Source: an uncultured Muribaculaceae bacterium (GTDB lineage Bacteria > Bacteroidota > Bacteroidia > Bacteroidales > Muribaculaceae). Taken from it: 19,827 nucleotides of DNA. The stretch lies in assembly GCA_910587545.1 (NCBI GenBank), contig CAJUMI010000042.1, positions 1 to 19,827 of the forward strand, in the 5' to 3' direction. The translations under genes were made by a program, and so were the position numbers. Position 1 is the stretch's first letter. The number at the start of each line of letters is the position of its first letter. This document shows positions 7,353 through 15,566 of this stretch, piece after piece. The notes under the pieces were generated by a model. It was not told where the DNA came from and searched no databases. It worked only from the letters and a program-made list of their open reading frames with translations.

Positions 7353-9620
7353 TTACTCGCGGTAATAAATACGGTGGATACGGGGCGACACCGAAGCGAG
7401 CACCTCATAAGGAATGGTGCCGAGCGTGTCGGCAAGCACCTCAATCGGAGCATCGGGTCCGAATATCTCCACACGGTCTCCTATTCCGGCATCGGCGCCG
7501 GTCACGTCGATCATACACAGATCCATGCAGATATTGCCCACAGTCGGACAACGTTTGCCGTTGACAATGAAACTTGCGCGTCCGCAGCCGAGATGACGGT
7601 CGACGCCGTCGGCATAGCCGATCGGAACGGTCGCGATCACCGATTCACGCTCGAGGACACCTTTGCGCGAATAGCCAATCGTCGTTGCCGGCGACCACTC
7701 CTTAAGCGATATAATTGTCGAACTCAGGCTGGCGACCGGCCTCAGAGGCAAATGTGTCTCTTCAGGCGGCAGAGGACTGATGCCGTATAGACCGATGCCG
7801 AGTCTCACCATGTCATACTGCCGCTCGGGATAACGCATTATGCCGGCAGTGTTGAGCATATGCCGGCGGAAAGCATATGGAAGACCTGCGGCGAGTTTCA
7901 TAGTCATGCGCTCGAAAGCGTCAAACTGCGACTCGGTATATTCATTCTGGTCAAGACAGTCAGCCGTAGCCAGATGTGAGAACGCCGAGCTGACCTTCAC
8001 TCTGTCGGTCGAGCAGAGCAGACCGACAAGACCGTCGATCTCATTGTCGATAAAGCCGAGACGGTGCATGCCGGTGTCAAGTTTGATATGCACCGGATAA
8101 TCGGTTCGGCCATAGCGCCGGGCTTCGTCAATCAGCATCTCAAGCTCTCGGATAGAAAACACTGCGGGCTCGAGTCCGTAGGCAAACAGAGCCTGATAGT
8201 TGGTCGTCACAGGATTGAGCAGAATAATCGGCATCGTGATACCGGCTCGTCTGAGCGCCACTCCTTCCTCGGCGACCGCGACCGCGAGGTATGCCGCTCC
8301 ATGGCTCTGAAGCGTTTTTGCCAGTTCGAGCGCTCCGGTGCCGTAACCCGAGGCCTTGACCATGGCCACGATGCCGGTCTGTGGGTTGAGCACACTGCGG
8401 TAGGCATTGAAATTGGCCACCACAGCATCAAGGTTCACTTCGAGTATGGACTGATGGCGCGGGGTCTCGAGACGACGGCGTATCTCGACAAAGCTCGTGT
8501 CGCCTTTTATCAGGATCAGTTCGCTGTCGAAATGCGAGATATTGTATTTCTCAAGAAATTCGTCGGTCGTGGCAAGAAACTCGCTTGCCATCAGCGGGTC
8601 GAACGCGTCCGAATGGCCGGATATCTCAGAGCCTATGCCTATCAGGCGGTCTATGCCGGCGATCTGCAACAGATCGGCAACACGGGCATACAGCAAATTC
8701 AGATCTTCACCCTTGCGGTGGAGCAGATCGCCAAGGATCAGAGTGTTGCGACGCGAGGCCGTGCGGCGCCGACGCATAAAATCAATCGCTCCGGCAAGCG
8801 ACGCCGGATCGTCGGTAAACTCGTCGTAGATCATCAGACAGTCGTTGACGCCGTCATGTACGTCGAGACGCGTCGACACTTCCTCGATACCGTCGAGCAG
8901 GTCGGGCGACAGGCCGAGAGCCTCAAGTATCATGGCCGCAGTCTTTCGGTTGTCGTCGCCCTCAATCACAGTCCGGCAGTCTTTCAGCAATTTGCATTTT
9001 TCGGCCACTTTCTGCTCGCGGCTGTCAAACCCGCCGTCATGCTCGTCGGTGATCTCCGTAAGCACACCGATCGTCGGACGGATGATATCTTTAAGCGCGT
9101 CCATCTGACCGCAATGATCGATTCCCGCCTCGAAAACGGCCACGTCGCAGTCGTACTCGATGCGCCACACCGACAGAGGCACCCCGATCTGCGAATTCCA
9201 GCTGCGGGGGCTCCTGACGACTTTCTTTCCGGCCTTCAGCAACGCGGCATAGACGAGTTCCTTGACAACTGTCTTTCCGCGGCTGCCTGTGATGCCGACC
9301 ACAGGAATGTCGACCAGAGACCTGACATAAGCCGCCAGTCGCTGCAAAGCCTCAAGCGCATTGCCGGCTACGATAAAATCCGCATCACATACCTCAGTCA
9401 TGATATCTGGAATTTTCTCAACGACAAAGGCTCTGACACCGCGGCGATAAAGTTCGGCCACATATCTGTGGCCGTCGTTGACGTCGGTCTTGATTGCAAA
9501 AAACAGAGTTTCATCAGGCCGACACAACGAGCGGCTGTCGGTGAGCAACGTTGATATCATGCGTTCGGATGTCGAGGCACAGCCTATGGCATCTGCTATT
9601 TCTTTGACAGAAAGTATCAT
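7353..9620 (-). CDS. MurF-alanine racemase fusion with a shortened MurF half
   Basis: The 755-aa fusion is typical of Bacteroidetes. The C-terminal half (about 390-755) is a PLP alanine racemase making D-alanine: PLP lysine in MVKASGYGTG (K422), then HIKLDTGMHRLGF, GYSRKG with the likely catalytic Tyr, and GNICMDLCMID. The N-terminal half resembles MurF, which adds D-Ala-D-Ala to UDP-MurNAc-tripeptide: P-loop GITGSRGKT (109-117), RSPRSWNSQIGVP (136-148), EAGI and a His at 194. It departs from the family: relatives are about 830 aa, and the missing 75 or so residues fall in the central domain near 220-250, where an ATP-contacting Asn segment is expected. The conserved DxYNxD/DAYNANP motif reads DEFTDD (266-271). 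Racemase function is well supported; MurF ligase activity is doubtful. Start ATG 9620; it lies between GSCFA and symporter genes in one operon. Confidence 0.88.
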   Translation of the reverse strand: MILSVKEIADAIGCASTSERMISTLLTDSRSLCRPDETLFFAIKTDVNDGHRYVAELYRRGVRAFVVEKIPDIMTEVCDADFIVAGNALEALQRLAAYVRSLVDIPVVGITGSRGKTVVKELVYAALLKAGKKVVRSPRSWNSQIGVPLSVWRIEYDCDVAVFEAGIDHCGQMDALKDIIRPTIGVLTEITDEHDGGFDSREQKVAEKCKLLKDCRTVIEGDDNRKTAAMILEALGLSPDLLDGIEEVSTRLDVHDGVNDCLMIYDEFTDDPASLAGAIDFMRRRRTASRRNTLILGDLLHRKGEDLNLLYARVADLLQIAGIDRLIGIGSEISGHSDAFDPLMASEFLATTDEFLEKYNISHFDSELILIKGDTSFVEIRRRLETPRHQSILEVNLDAVVANFNAYRSVLNPQTGIVAMVKASGYGTGALELAKTLQSHGAAYLAVAVAEEGVALRRAGITMPIILLNPVTTNYQALFAYGLEPAVFSIRELEMLIDEARRYGRTDYPVHIKLDTGMHRLGFIDNEIDGLVGLLCSTDRVKVSSAFSHLATADCLDQNEYTESQFDAFERMTMKLAAGLPYAFRRHMLNTAGIMRYPERQYDMVRLGIGLYGISPLPPEETHLPLRPVASLSSTIISLKEWSPATTIGYSRKGVLERESVIATVPIGYADGVDRHLGCGRASFIVNGKRCPTVGNICMDLCMIDVTGADAGIGDRVEIFGPDAPIEVLADTLGTIPYEVLASVSPRIHRIYYRE

Positions 9621-9653
9621 TGATCAATCAATTTTCTTTTGTTTCGGGTATTT

Positions 9654-10505
9654 CTAAAGTATCGGCCTGTGGGCTGCCCTCAACGACCGCTCCCGCTCGA
9701 CGACCGCTCGTGCCTGAGTGTCGCGGGTGAAATAAAGCTGGCTGAATTTCTCATATATATAATCACAGGCCACTTCCGACGGATGTTTCATATCGCTGTC
9801 ATAGAAGCGGTAGTCGCGAAGGTCGTCGATCATGATTTCATATGACGGAAAATAGTCGCACAAACCACCGAGAGCCTCGCATGCAAGCAGCAGGCGGGCC
9901 TTCGACAACTCGTTGCCGTGGAGCCCGTCGGCAAGATGACGGATGGGGCTGACGGTCAGAATGACGTTCTTGCCCTGCAATCTCATCTCCTCAAGCAGCG
10001 GACGCCACAATCCCGTTATATCCTCGACAGTCAGCGCAAGACGGCTAAACATCCGCGACGGGAATTTGTGACAGTTGCCCACTGTATCGCCAATGAAATC
10101 GCTGAGCGAATAGACAATTGACGATCCGAAAGTGACTACCACAGTCTTTGCATTGCCATACAGACACCGCAGATTATCCATGTCTCGATTAAGTCTGTCG
10201 GCGAGCACTGAGGCATCGCTATCCCGATATCGCGACGCGAAATCAAGGCAGTGGAATATGCCGTCGCAGTCAGATCTGAAGTCGGACTCCCGGTAACTGC
10301 GTCGCGATACAATATCCCGGATATAACGCGCAAGCGACGCCGGATTGTAGAGCGGACCCATCGGATTGAACGCGGCGTCGAAGCCGTCGCGTCCAAGACG
10401 CGAGCCGACATTATCGGTGAAACATGATCCCAAGAGCAATATACTCCCGCTGTGATCTATGGTAAACGATCCTTTTACGCTTTCTATCTCCGTTCTGAAC
10501 TTCAT
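9654..10505 (-). CDS. GSCFA-domain protein (SGNH-hydrolase-like)
   Basis: The 283-aa protein belongs to the GSCFA family, named for its N-terminal motif, here LLGSCFTDNVG (24-34) followed by FNPMGPLYNP (46-55). The fold is related to SGNH/GDSL hydrolases: Ser in GSCF, a central TVSPIRH block, and DMKHPSE near the C terminus supplying candidate Asp and His. The substrate is not established. In Bacteroidales the gene commonly lies beside the MurF-Alr fusion, hinting at an envelope role. Start: the ATG at 10505 is preferred; a TTG at 10511 overlaps the preceding stop. Either way it is tightly packed behind the OmpA gene (stop 10508), so translation is probably coupled. Family call is firm, function unknown. 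Confidence 0.87.
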   Translation of the reverse strand: MKFRTEIESVKGSFTIDHSGSILLLGSCFTDNVGSRLGRDGFDAAFNPMGPLYNPASLARYIRDIVSRRSYRESDFRSDCDGIFHCLDFASRYRDSDASVLADRLNRDMDNLRCLYGNAKTVVVTFGSSIVYSLSDFIGDTVGNCHKFPSRMFSRLALTVEDITGLWRPLLEEMRLQGKNVILTVSPIRHLADGLHGNELSKARLLLACEALGGLCDYFPSYEIMIDDLRDYRFYDSDMKHPSEVACDYIYEKFSQLYFTRDTQARAVVERERSLRAAHRPIL

Positions 10506-10507
10506 GA

Positions 10508-12472
10508 TCAATACATCTGATAGTCGATCGACAGCACCTGAAACTCCGTACGGCGGTTGATCTGGTCGGCCGCTTCCTGATCATCGGGAGACAGGCCGTT
10601 CACAAATTCCTCGTCGAGCACCTGGCCTTCGGTAAACTGCGGATACTCGCGCGCAAGTTTCTTGGTGATCACCTTGGGACGCGATTTGCCGTAACCCTGC
10701 CACTGGAGACGTCGAGCATCGATGCCGACAGAAATCAGATAATCTATGACCGATTTGGCTCTGCGTGTCGAAAGGTTGATATTATATTCCTCACTACCGA
10801 TCCTGTCAGTGTGAGAAGCCATCTCTATGGTGACGTTGGGATTGTCGCGGAGCACCTGCGCCATTTCGTCAAGCGCGGTCTTGGACTCGGGTCTCAGAGT
10901 GGCCTTGTCGAAATCATAGAATATATTGTCGATCACCACGGGCTTGGTGATCGATGACAGGATAAAGTCAACGCCGTATTCAGCGTCCTCCTCGGCGAGA
11001 TCCGATGTAAATTCCTGCTTGGCGTTGAGATAGCCTTTGGCTCCGGCGAGCATGACATAGCTCACCCCGCGGTCAAGCGGAAATGAAAAACTGCCGTCGG
11101 GCTTGGCTATCTGCTTCTGGTTGCTGCCGTCATTACCGACAATACGTATCACGGCATTAGGCACCGGCTCTTCGTCGCGGTCAAGCACCCACCCGCTAAT
11201 GGTCACCTTTATTTCGGGCAATTCGAATGAATATATATGGTCATATCCTCGCGGATCGCCTCTGTTGGTGCTGAAATAGCCGGCCTCACCTTTGCCAAAA
11301 GTGATGCCGAAATCATCGGCCGACGAGTTGACCGGCGACCCCAGGTTTGACACATTCCAGCCGCCCGATTTTGTCATCACAGCCTTGAATATGTCAAGTC
11401 CGCCGAGCCCGGGATGGCCGTCAGATGCAAAATAAATCACCGAGTCGCTGCGCACAAACGGAAAAACCTCGTCGCCAGGCGTGTTGATCCACTCTCCGAG
11501 GTTTTCGAGAGATCCAACTCTTTCTTTGAGATTGATGCGCCAGATGTCCTTGCCGCCTGAGCCGCCGGGCATGTCTGACGTAAAATAGAGCCAGTTGCCG
11601 TCAGGCGACACAGCCGGATGGCCGTAGCTCGAAAGTGTGTCGGCCGTTATCTCGAATTTCACAGGCTTGCTCCACTGCGCGTCGCTGCGCTGCGAAGTGA
11701 ATATCTCCACGCCGGTATTTGCATTGGGCTCGCGACGCGCTCTCGTGAGGTACATCGTCGAGCCGTCGGGCGAGAATGACACTATGCCTTCCTCGACTTC
11801 AGAATTCAACTCGCCTTCCACAGGCTCGGGGCGATTCCACTGACCGCGCTCGTTTTTGCTCACAGTCCAGATGTCGGCTTTTTTCATGCCGTTGATCTCG
11901 CTGCGGTGGTTGCCGGTGACTTTCTCGTTTGTAGTCGTGAAGTAGAGCCTGTCATATGAATCATCGAAATACATCGGAGCATAATCCGAGCGACGCGAGT
12001 TGAACAGTTTGGCGTTATGAACGACATAGCGTGTCGACGCCTTCTTCTCATGACCGATCCGAGCGCCGGCAAGGCCGTTCTGAGCCTTGACGTTGTCGGG
12101 ATGAATTTCAAGAAATTCCTTGTATGCCTCTATCGCCGGAGCATATTTGCCGTCGGCGTGAAGCACCTCGGCCATACGCAAGTTCAAAAGCGTATCCTCA
12201 CAGCCGAAACGCTTTGCGTTGGCATAGGCTGCCGAAGCCTTGGCGTTCTGTCTCAGCAGTCTGTGACACTCGCCCATCTTGAATGCGATCTCGCCTCTGA
12301 GCGAACGCTGCTCACGGTCGAGCTTGTTATAGACTTTGCGATAGGTCTTGGCTGCGTCAAAATACTCGCCACGGGCCATCTGCTCGTCAGCGACCGACAG
12401 CTTTGCTCCGCCACAGGCAACAAACGATGCAGCCACGACGAGCATGAGAATATAGTTGACAATCTTGTTCAT
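10508..12472 (-). CDS. PorE-like OmpA-family lipoprotein (TPR, PD40 propeller, CRD, OmpA domain)
   Basis: The 654-aa outer-membrane-associated lipoprotein has a signal peptide ending in lipobox FVAC (Cys20). Domains in order: TPR helices (about 27-140), a WD40/PD40-like propeller (about 160-415) with repeats such as FSPDGSTMYLTR and VSPDGNWLYFTSD, a carboxypeptidase-regulatory-like beta sandwich (about 422-490, SGWVLDRDEEPVPNAVIRI), and an OmpA C-terminal peptidoglycan-binding domain (about 515-650) with SHTDRIGSEEYNINLSTRRA (553-572). This is the order described for PorE (PG1058) of the type IX secretion system in Porphyromonas gingivalis. The architecture matches, but non-T9SS relatives exist and no other Por gene lies here. 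It probably links outer membrane to peptidoglycan and heads the operon with the GSCFA and MurF-Alr genes. A weak -7-like TATAGTTG lies at 12508-12515. Start ATG 12472. Confidence 0.88.
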   Translation of the reverse strand: MNKIVNYILMLVVAASFVACGGAKLSVADEQMARGEYFDAAKTYRKVYNKLDREQRSLRGEIAFKMGECHRLLRQNAKASAAYANAKRFGCEDTLLNLRMAEVLHADGKYAPAIEAYKEFLEIHPDNVKAQNGLAGARIGHEKKASTRYVVHNAKLFNSRRSDYAPMYFDDSYDRLYFTTTNEKVTGNHRSEINGMKKADIWTVSKNERGQWNRPEPVEGELNSEVEEGIVSFSPDGSTMYLTRARREPNANTGVEIFTSQRSDAQWSKPVKFEITADTLSSYGHPAVSPDGNWLYFTSDMPGGSGGKDIWRINLKERVGSLENLGEWINTPGDEVFPFVRSDSVIYFASDGHPGLGGLDIFKAVMTKSGGWNVSNLGSPVNSSADDFGITFGKGEAGYFSTNRGDPRGYDHIYSFELPEIKVTISGWVLDRDEEPVPNAVIRIVGNDGSNQKQIAKPDGSFSFPLDRGVSYVMLAGAKGYLNAKQEFTSDLAEEDAEYGVDFILSSITKPVVIDNIFYDFDKATLRPESKTALDEMAQVLRDNPNVTIEMASHTDRIGSEEYNINLSTRRAKSVIDYLISVGIDARRLQWQGYGKSRPKVITKKLAREYPQFTEGQVLDEEFVNGLSPDDQEAADQINRRTEFQVLSIDYQMY

Positions 12473-12531
12473 CTTGTTGTTTTGCTAATCTTATAACGCG
12501 CTTTATTCAACTATATTATAATATCAGGCCG

Positions 12532-12543
12532 CGCACCGGTGCG
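12532..12543. repeat. Perfect 12-base GC-rich palindrome
   Basis: CGCACCGGTGCG is self-complementary and lies in the gap upstream of the PorE-like gene, about 60 bases before its ATG. It is the first of three palindromes in this 190-base gap and shares only GC-richness and the CACCGG/CACG flavour with the others. It may be an operator or part of a repeat cluster. Confidence 0.45.
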
Positions 12544-12573
12544 GTTCGCATTTCATATTTAATTAATAATCAA

Positions 12574-12594
12574 GGACGCACGAGCCGTGCGTCC
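12574..12594. repeat. REP-like hairpin, 9-bp perfect stem
   Basis: GGACGCACG and CGTGCGTCC are perfect inverted arms around an AGC loop, standing out by high GC from AT-rich flanks. The shape is that of a REP-type extragenic palindrome. It shares a CACGAG(C/T)CGTGCGTC core with the imperfect hairpin at 12623-12660, implying related copies. It may also slow or end transcripts from the FKBP gene. Confidence 0.6.
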
Positions 12595-12622
12595 CTACAA
12601 TCCGCGGCCATTATCACTTATT

Positions 12623-12660
12623 GTAACCGCATTACACGAGTCGTGCGTCTTTACGGTTAC
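12623..12660. repeat. Second, imperfect REP-like hairpin next to the FKBP stop
   Basis: Outer arms GTAACCG (12623-12629) and CGGTTAC (12654-12660) and inner arms CACGA (12635-12639) and TCGTG (12641-12645) form a nested imperfect hairpin. It lies 2 bases beyond the FKBP stop, so it may act as that transcript's terminator. The inner core repeats the sequence of the hairpin at 12574-12594. Confidence 0.5.
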
Positions 12661-12662
12661 TC

Positions 12663-13235
12663 CTATTGATTGGAAGTCTCGGGCGAGGCTTCATACTTGT
12701 AGATGTCGACCAGACGGATGTTGAACTTAAGATTGGAATATGCAGGCACGCTGCCCGACGATGTTGTTCCGTAACCGAGGGCATAGGGAACGATCACCTC
12801 CGCCGTGTCGCCGACGTTCATATTGCAGACAGCCGCCGCCCATCCGTCAATCAGGTTCGAAAGCTGTGAGCGGTATACTCCGGGGCCGTATTCCGTCAAT
12901 GTTGACGAAGAGTCGCACGCCACTCCGTTATACAGTTCAAGACGATAACGCACATCGACCGTGCTCGTGTAAATCGGCTTCAGGGCATTAGGATCGTCGG
13001 TCCTCTCGTTGAAATAGTGGATAAGCACAAATGACGACGGATCCCAGTCGGGAACAATCATCTCGTAGTAGGGCTTTCCGTCAGCGTCTTTCTGAGCCTG
13101 CTTCTCTTCGAGCCAGCGTTTGTTGTTGTCGCGCCAGTTGATTATCGCGCTGATGTCATCGTCATCTCCGTCGCAACCGACAAACACTGAGCCGGCCATG
13201 ACGAAAGCGACAAGCAGAAATGGGAGTCTTTTCAT
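12663..13235 (-). CDS. FKBP-type peptidyl-prolyl isomerase lipoprotein
   Basis: The 190-aa lipoprotein has a hydrophobic signal peptide ending at Cys21 (VFVGC), directly followed by DGDDDD (22-27), an acidic run resembling the lipoprotein export signal that sends Bacteroidetes lipoproteins to the cell surface. The FKBP domain occupies about 93-180, with VRYRLELYNG, MNVGDTAEVIVPYALGYG (139-156) and the closing PAYSNLKFNIRLVDI (164-178). FKBPs isomerise prolyl bonds and assist folding of exported proteins; the N-terminal part (28-90) is family-specific linker. The ATG at 13235 is preferred over a TTG three bases earlier. It follows lemA by 14 bases and so belongs to the glyS-lemA transcript. 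Surface location is inferred from the acidic motif only. Confidence 0.87.
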   Translation of the reverse strand: MKRLPFLLVAFVMAGSVFVGCDGDDDDISAIINWRDNNKRWLEEKQAQKDADGKPYYEMIVPDWDPSSFVLIHYFNERTDDPNALKPIYTSTVDVRYRLELYNGVACDSSSTLTEYGPGVYRSQLSNLIDGWAAAVCNMNVGDTAEVIVPYALGYGTTSSGSVPAYSNLKFNIRLVDIYKYEASPETSNQ

Positions 13236-13249
13236 CAATTGTCTGGAAG

Positions 13250-13864
13250 TTAAAATTGTACTTTGGGAGCAGACTGAGCCTGAGTTTCAGCCTCGAACTG
13301 GGCCTTCTCGCTGAAGCCGAACAGTCCGGCGAAAATTGTTCCGGGGAAACGTTTCACCTTGAGATTATAGTTCTGGACAGCTGTGGTATAGTAGCCTCTG
13401 TATGTGGCAATGCGGTTCTCGGTTCCCTCGAGCTGATCCTGAAGGCTGAGAAACTGTTCGTTGGCTTTGAGATCGGGATAGGCCTCTTTCACGGCGTTGA
13501 CGTAGACATTGAACGCACGGTTGAGTTGAGCCTGCGAGGCGTTGTACTTTTCAAACGCCGCCATATCGGCGGGAGCCGCAGCCTCACGCAGGGAATCGGC
13601 TGCGTTATAGGCGTCAGTCAGGCCGGCTCGCGCACGGGTCACATTTTCAAATGTTTCCTGCTCATGAGTGGCATAGCCTTTCACTGTCTCCACCAGATTG
13701 GGGATAAGGTCGAATCGGCGCTGATACTGAGTCTGCACGTCGGCCCATGCCTTGTCGACTTCCTGTTCCGACGTCACAAGACCGTTGTAGTTCGAGCAAC
13801 CGAAACCGCAAAGGATCACGATCGCCGCCAGAACTATGATAAGTGTTATCGTTGACTTTTTCAT
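13250..13864 (-). CDS. lemA: LemA family protein
   Basis: The 204-aa protein has one N-terminal hydrophobic segment (about 5-22) followed by GCSNYNGLV; Cys23 could be lipidated but the lipobox (CGFGC) is poor, so a signal anchor is equally likely. The helical LemA domain carries VDKAWADVQTQYQRRFDLIPNLVETVKG (36-63) and NEQFLSLQDQLEGTENRIA, the family hallmarks. LemA proteins are long helical bundles facing outside the cytoplasm; their biochemical role is not settled. LemA is often followed by a TPM-domain gene; here the FKBP lipoprotein follows instead. It sits 22 bases after glyS, within one transcript. Start ATG 13864. Confidence 0.92.
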   Translation of the reverse strand: MKKSTITLIIVLAAIVILCGFGCSNYNGLVTSEQEVDKAWADVQTQYQRRFDLIPNLVETVKGYATHEQETFENVTRARAGLTDAYNAADSLREAAAPADMAAFEKYNASQAQLNRAFNVYVNAVKEAYPDLKANEQFLSLQDQLEGTENRIATYRGYYTTAVQNYNLKVKRFPGTIFAGLFGFSEKAQFEAETQAQSAPKVQF

Positions 13865-13886
13865 TATCGTTGTTTAAATAATTTGT

Positions 13887-15431
13887 TTATGCGAGTTTGC
13901 GCAGCAATGCATTGAGGCTCACCTGATCGTGGATGAGCTTATGGAGATCTTCGACTTTCACGCGCGTCTGCGCCATAGTGTCGCGCTCGCGCAGAGTGAC
14001 GGTGTTGTCTTCGAGGGTCTGATGGTCGACAGTGATGCAGAACGGTGTGCCGATCGCATCCTGACGGCGGTAGCGCTTGCCGATGGTGTCTTTCTCCTCA
14101 TAGTGTGTCGCGAAGTCGAACTTCAGATCGTTGACGATCTCGCGTGCCTTTTCGGGCAGACCGTCTTTCTTGACGAGAGGGAGCACCGCACACTTGACCG
14201 GTGCGAGAGCAGCCGGCAGATGAAGCACAACGCGGGTGTCGCCGCCTTCGAGTGCCTGCTCCTCATAGCTCGAACACAGTACACTGAGGAACATTCGGTC
14301 TACGCCAATCGACGTCTCGATGACGTATGGTGTGTAGCTTTCGTTAAGCTCGGGATCGAAATACTGGATCTTCTTGCCCGAGAACTTCTCATGCTGCGAG
14401 AGGTCGAAGTTTGTGCGAGAGTGGATGCCCTCGACTTCCTTGAAGCCGAAAGGCATTTGGAATTCGATATCCGTTGCCGCGTTGGCATAGTGGGCGAGCT
14501 TGTCGTGGTCGTGGTAGCGGTATTTTTCGTCGCCGAGGCCAAGAGCCTTGTGCCAGCGCAGACGCCATTCCTTCCACTGTTGGAACCATTTCAGCTCCTC
14601 GCCGGGACGGACAAAGAACTGCATCTCCATCTGCTCGAACTCACGCATGCGGAATATGAACTGACGTGCCACGATCTCGTTGCGGAACGCCTTGCCGATC
14701 TGTGCGATGCCGAAAGGTATGCGCATACGGCCTGTTTTCTGGACGTTGAGATAGTTGACAAAGATACCCTGGGCAGTCTCGGGACGGAGATACACGGTCA
14801 TCGCGCCGTCGGCCGTCGAGCCCATCTCTGTCTTGAACATAAGGTTGAACTGGCGCACGTCTGTCCAGTTCTTTGTTCCGGAGATCGGACAGACAATTTC
14901 TTCGTCGATGATGATCTGGCGGAGTTCTTCGAGATTGTTGTCGTTCATCGCTTTGGCGAAACGTTCGTGCAGAGCGTCTCGCTTGGCCGCATGCTCTACG
15001 GCGCGGGGATTGGTCTGACGGAACAGAGCCTCGTCAAAACTGTCGCCGAAGCGCTTGGCTGCCTTGGCCACCTCTTTGTTGATCTTTTCGTCATATTTGG
15101 CGATCTGATCCTCGATGAGCACGTCGGCGCGATAGCGCTTTTTTGAGTCACGGTTGTCGATCAGAGGATCGTTGAACGCGTCGACGTGGCCCGATGCCTT
15201 CCAGATTGTCGGGTGCATGAAAATCGCGGAGTCGATGCCGACGATATTCTCATGGAGCAAGGTCATCGAATCCCACCAGTAGCGCTTGATATTGTTTTTA
15301 AGCTCCACGCCGTTCTGACCGTAGTCATAGACGGCTGAAAGTCCATCATATATCTCGCTTGACTGAAAAACGAAACCGTACTCTTTTGCATGAGAGACGA
15401 TCTTCTTGAAGACATCTTCTTGCTGTGCCAT
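13887..15431 (-). CDS. glyS: Glycyl-tRNA synthetase (alpha2, class II)
   Basis: The 514-aa enzyme charges tRNA-Gly in the cytoplasm; it is the single-chain dimeric type, not the alpha/beta two-subunit form. Visible landmarks: motif 1 region DYGQNGVELKNNIKRYWW (36-53), CPISGTKNWTD (181-191), YLRPETAQGIF (214-224), motif 2 IGKAFRNEI (245-253), motif 3 with SIGVDRMF, and an alpha/beta anticodon-binding domain from about 415 (VVLHLPAALAPVKCAVLPL). Length is normal. Start ATG 15431, with a TAAATTTG -7 box at 15481-15488. It leads an operon with lemA and the FKBP lipoprotein. In plain genomes this type is also annotated glyQS; the symbol is a naming choice. Confidence 0.96.
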   Translation of the reverse strand: MAQQEDVFKKIVSHAKEYGFVFQSSEIYDGLSAVYDYGQNGVELKNNIKRYWWDSMTLLHENIVGIDSAIFMHPTIWKASGHVDAFNDPLIDNRDSKKRYRADVLIEDQIAKYDEKINKEVAKAAKRFGDSFDEALFRQTNPRAVEHAAKRDALHERFAKAMNDNNLEELRQIIIDEEIVCPISGTKNWTDVRQFNLMFKTEMGSTADGAMTVYLRPETAQGIFVNYLNVQKTGRMRIPFGIAQIGKAFRNEIVARQFIFRMREFEQMEMQFFVRPGEELKWFQQWKEWRLRWHKALGLGDEKYRYHDHDKLAHYANAATDIEFQMPFGFKEVEGIHSRTNFDLSQHEKFSGKKIQYFDPELNESYTPYVIETSIGVDRMFLSVLCSSYEEQALEGGDTRVVLHLPAALAPVKCAVLPLVKKDGLPEKAREIVNDLKFDFATHYEEKDTIGKRYRRQDAIGTPFCITVDHQTLEDNTVTLRERDTMAQTRVKVEDLHKLIHDQVSLNALLRKLA

Positions 15432-15480
15432 ATCTTTGTTCTTTATCTTGGTTTAATATTTAATTCTTACAAATAATCCG

Positions 15481-15488
15481 CAAATTTA
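15481..15488 (-). promoter_or_regulatory. -7 element of the glyS promoter
   Basis: TAAATTTG on the minus strand matches TAnnTTTG perfectly, about 50 bases before the glyS ATG. The upstream box is weak (TTTA, 21 bases away). It is the best candidate promoter in this 135-base gap. Confidence 0.45.
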
Positions 15489-15566
15489 ATCATTTTTTCC
15501 GCATACTCATAAACTCCCGTCCTAAAAGGTCTTAAAAACGATAATCTACGACGTATAAAGGACGGC

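Noticed and set aside
8064..9554. 496-aa open frame on the plus strand opposite MurF-Alr
   Set aside because: It lies wholly antisense to a well-recognised gene, has no recognisable motif, and long antisense frames are common opposite GC-rich coding sequence.
10505..10511. TTG start for the GSCFA gene overlapping the OmpA-like stop
   Set aside because: An ATG six bases downstream gives a normal N terminus (MKFRTEIES); the TTG adds only two residues.
13929..15146. 405-aa open frame on the plus strand opposite glyS
   Set aside because: Antisense shadow: leucine- and valine-rich with no domain, while the minus strand clearly encodes GlyRS.
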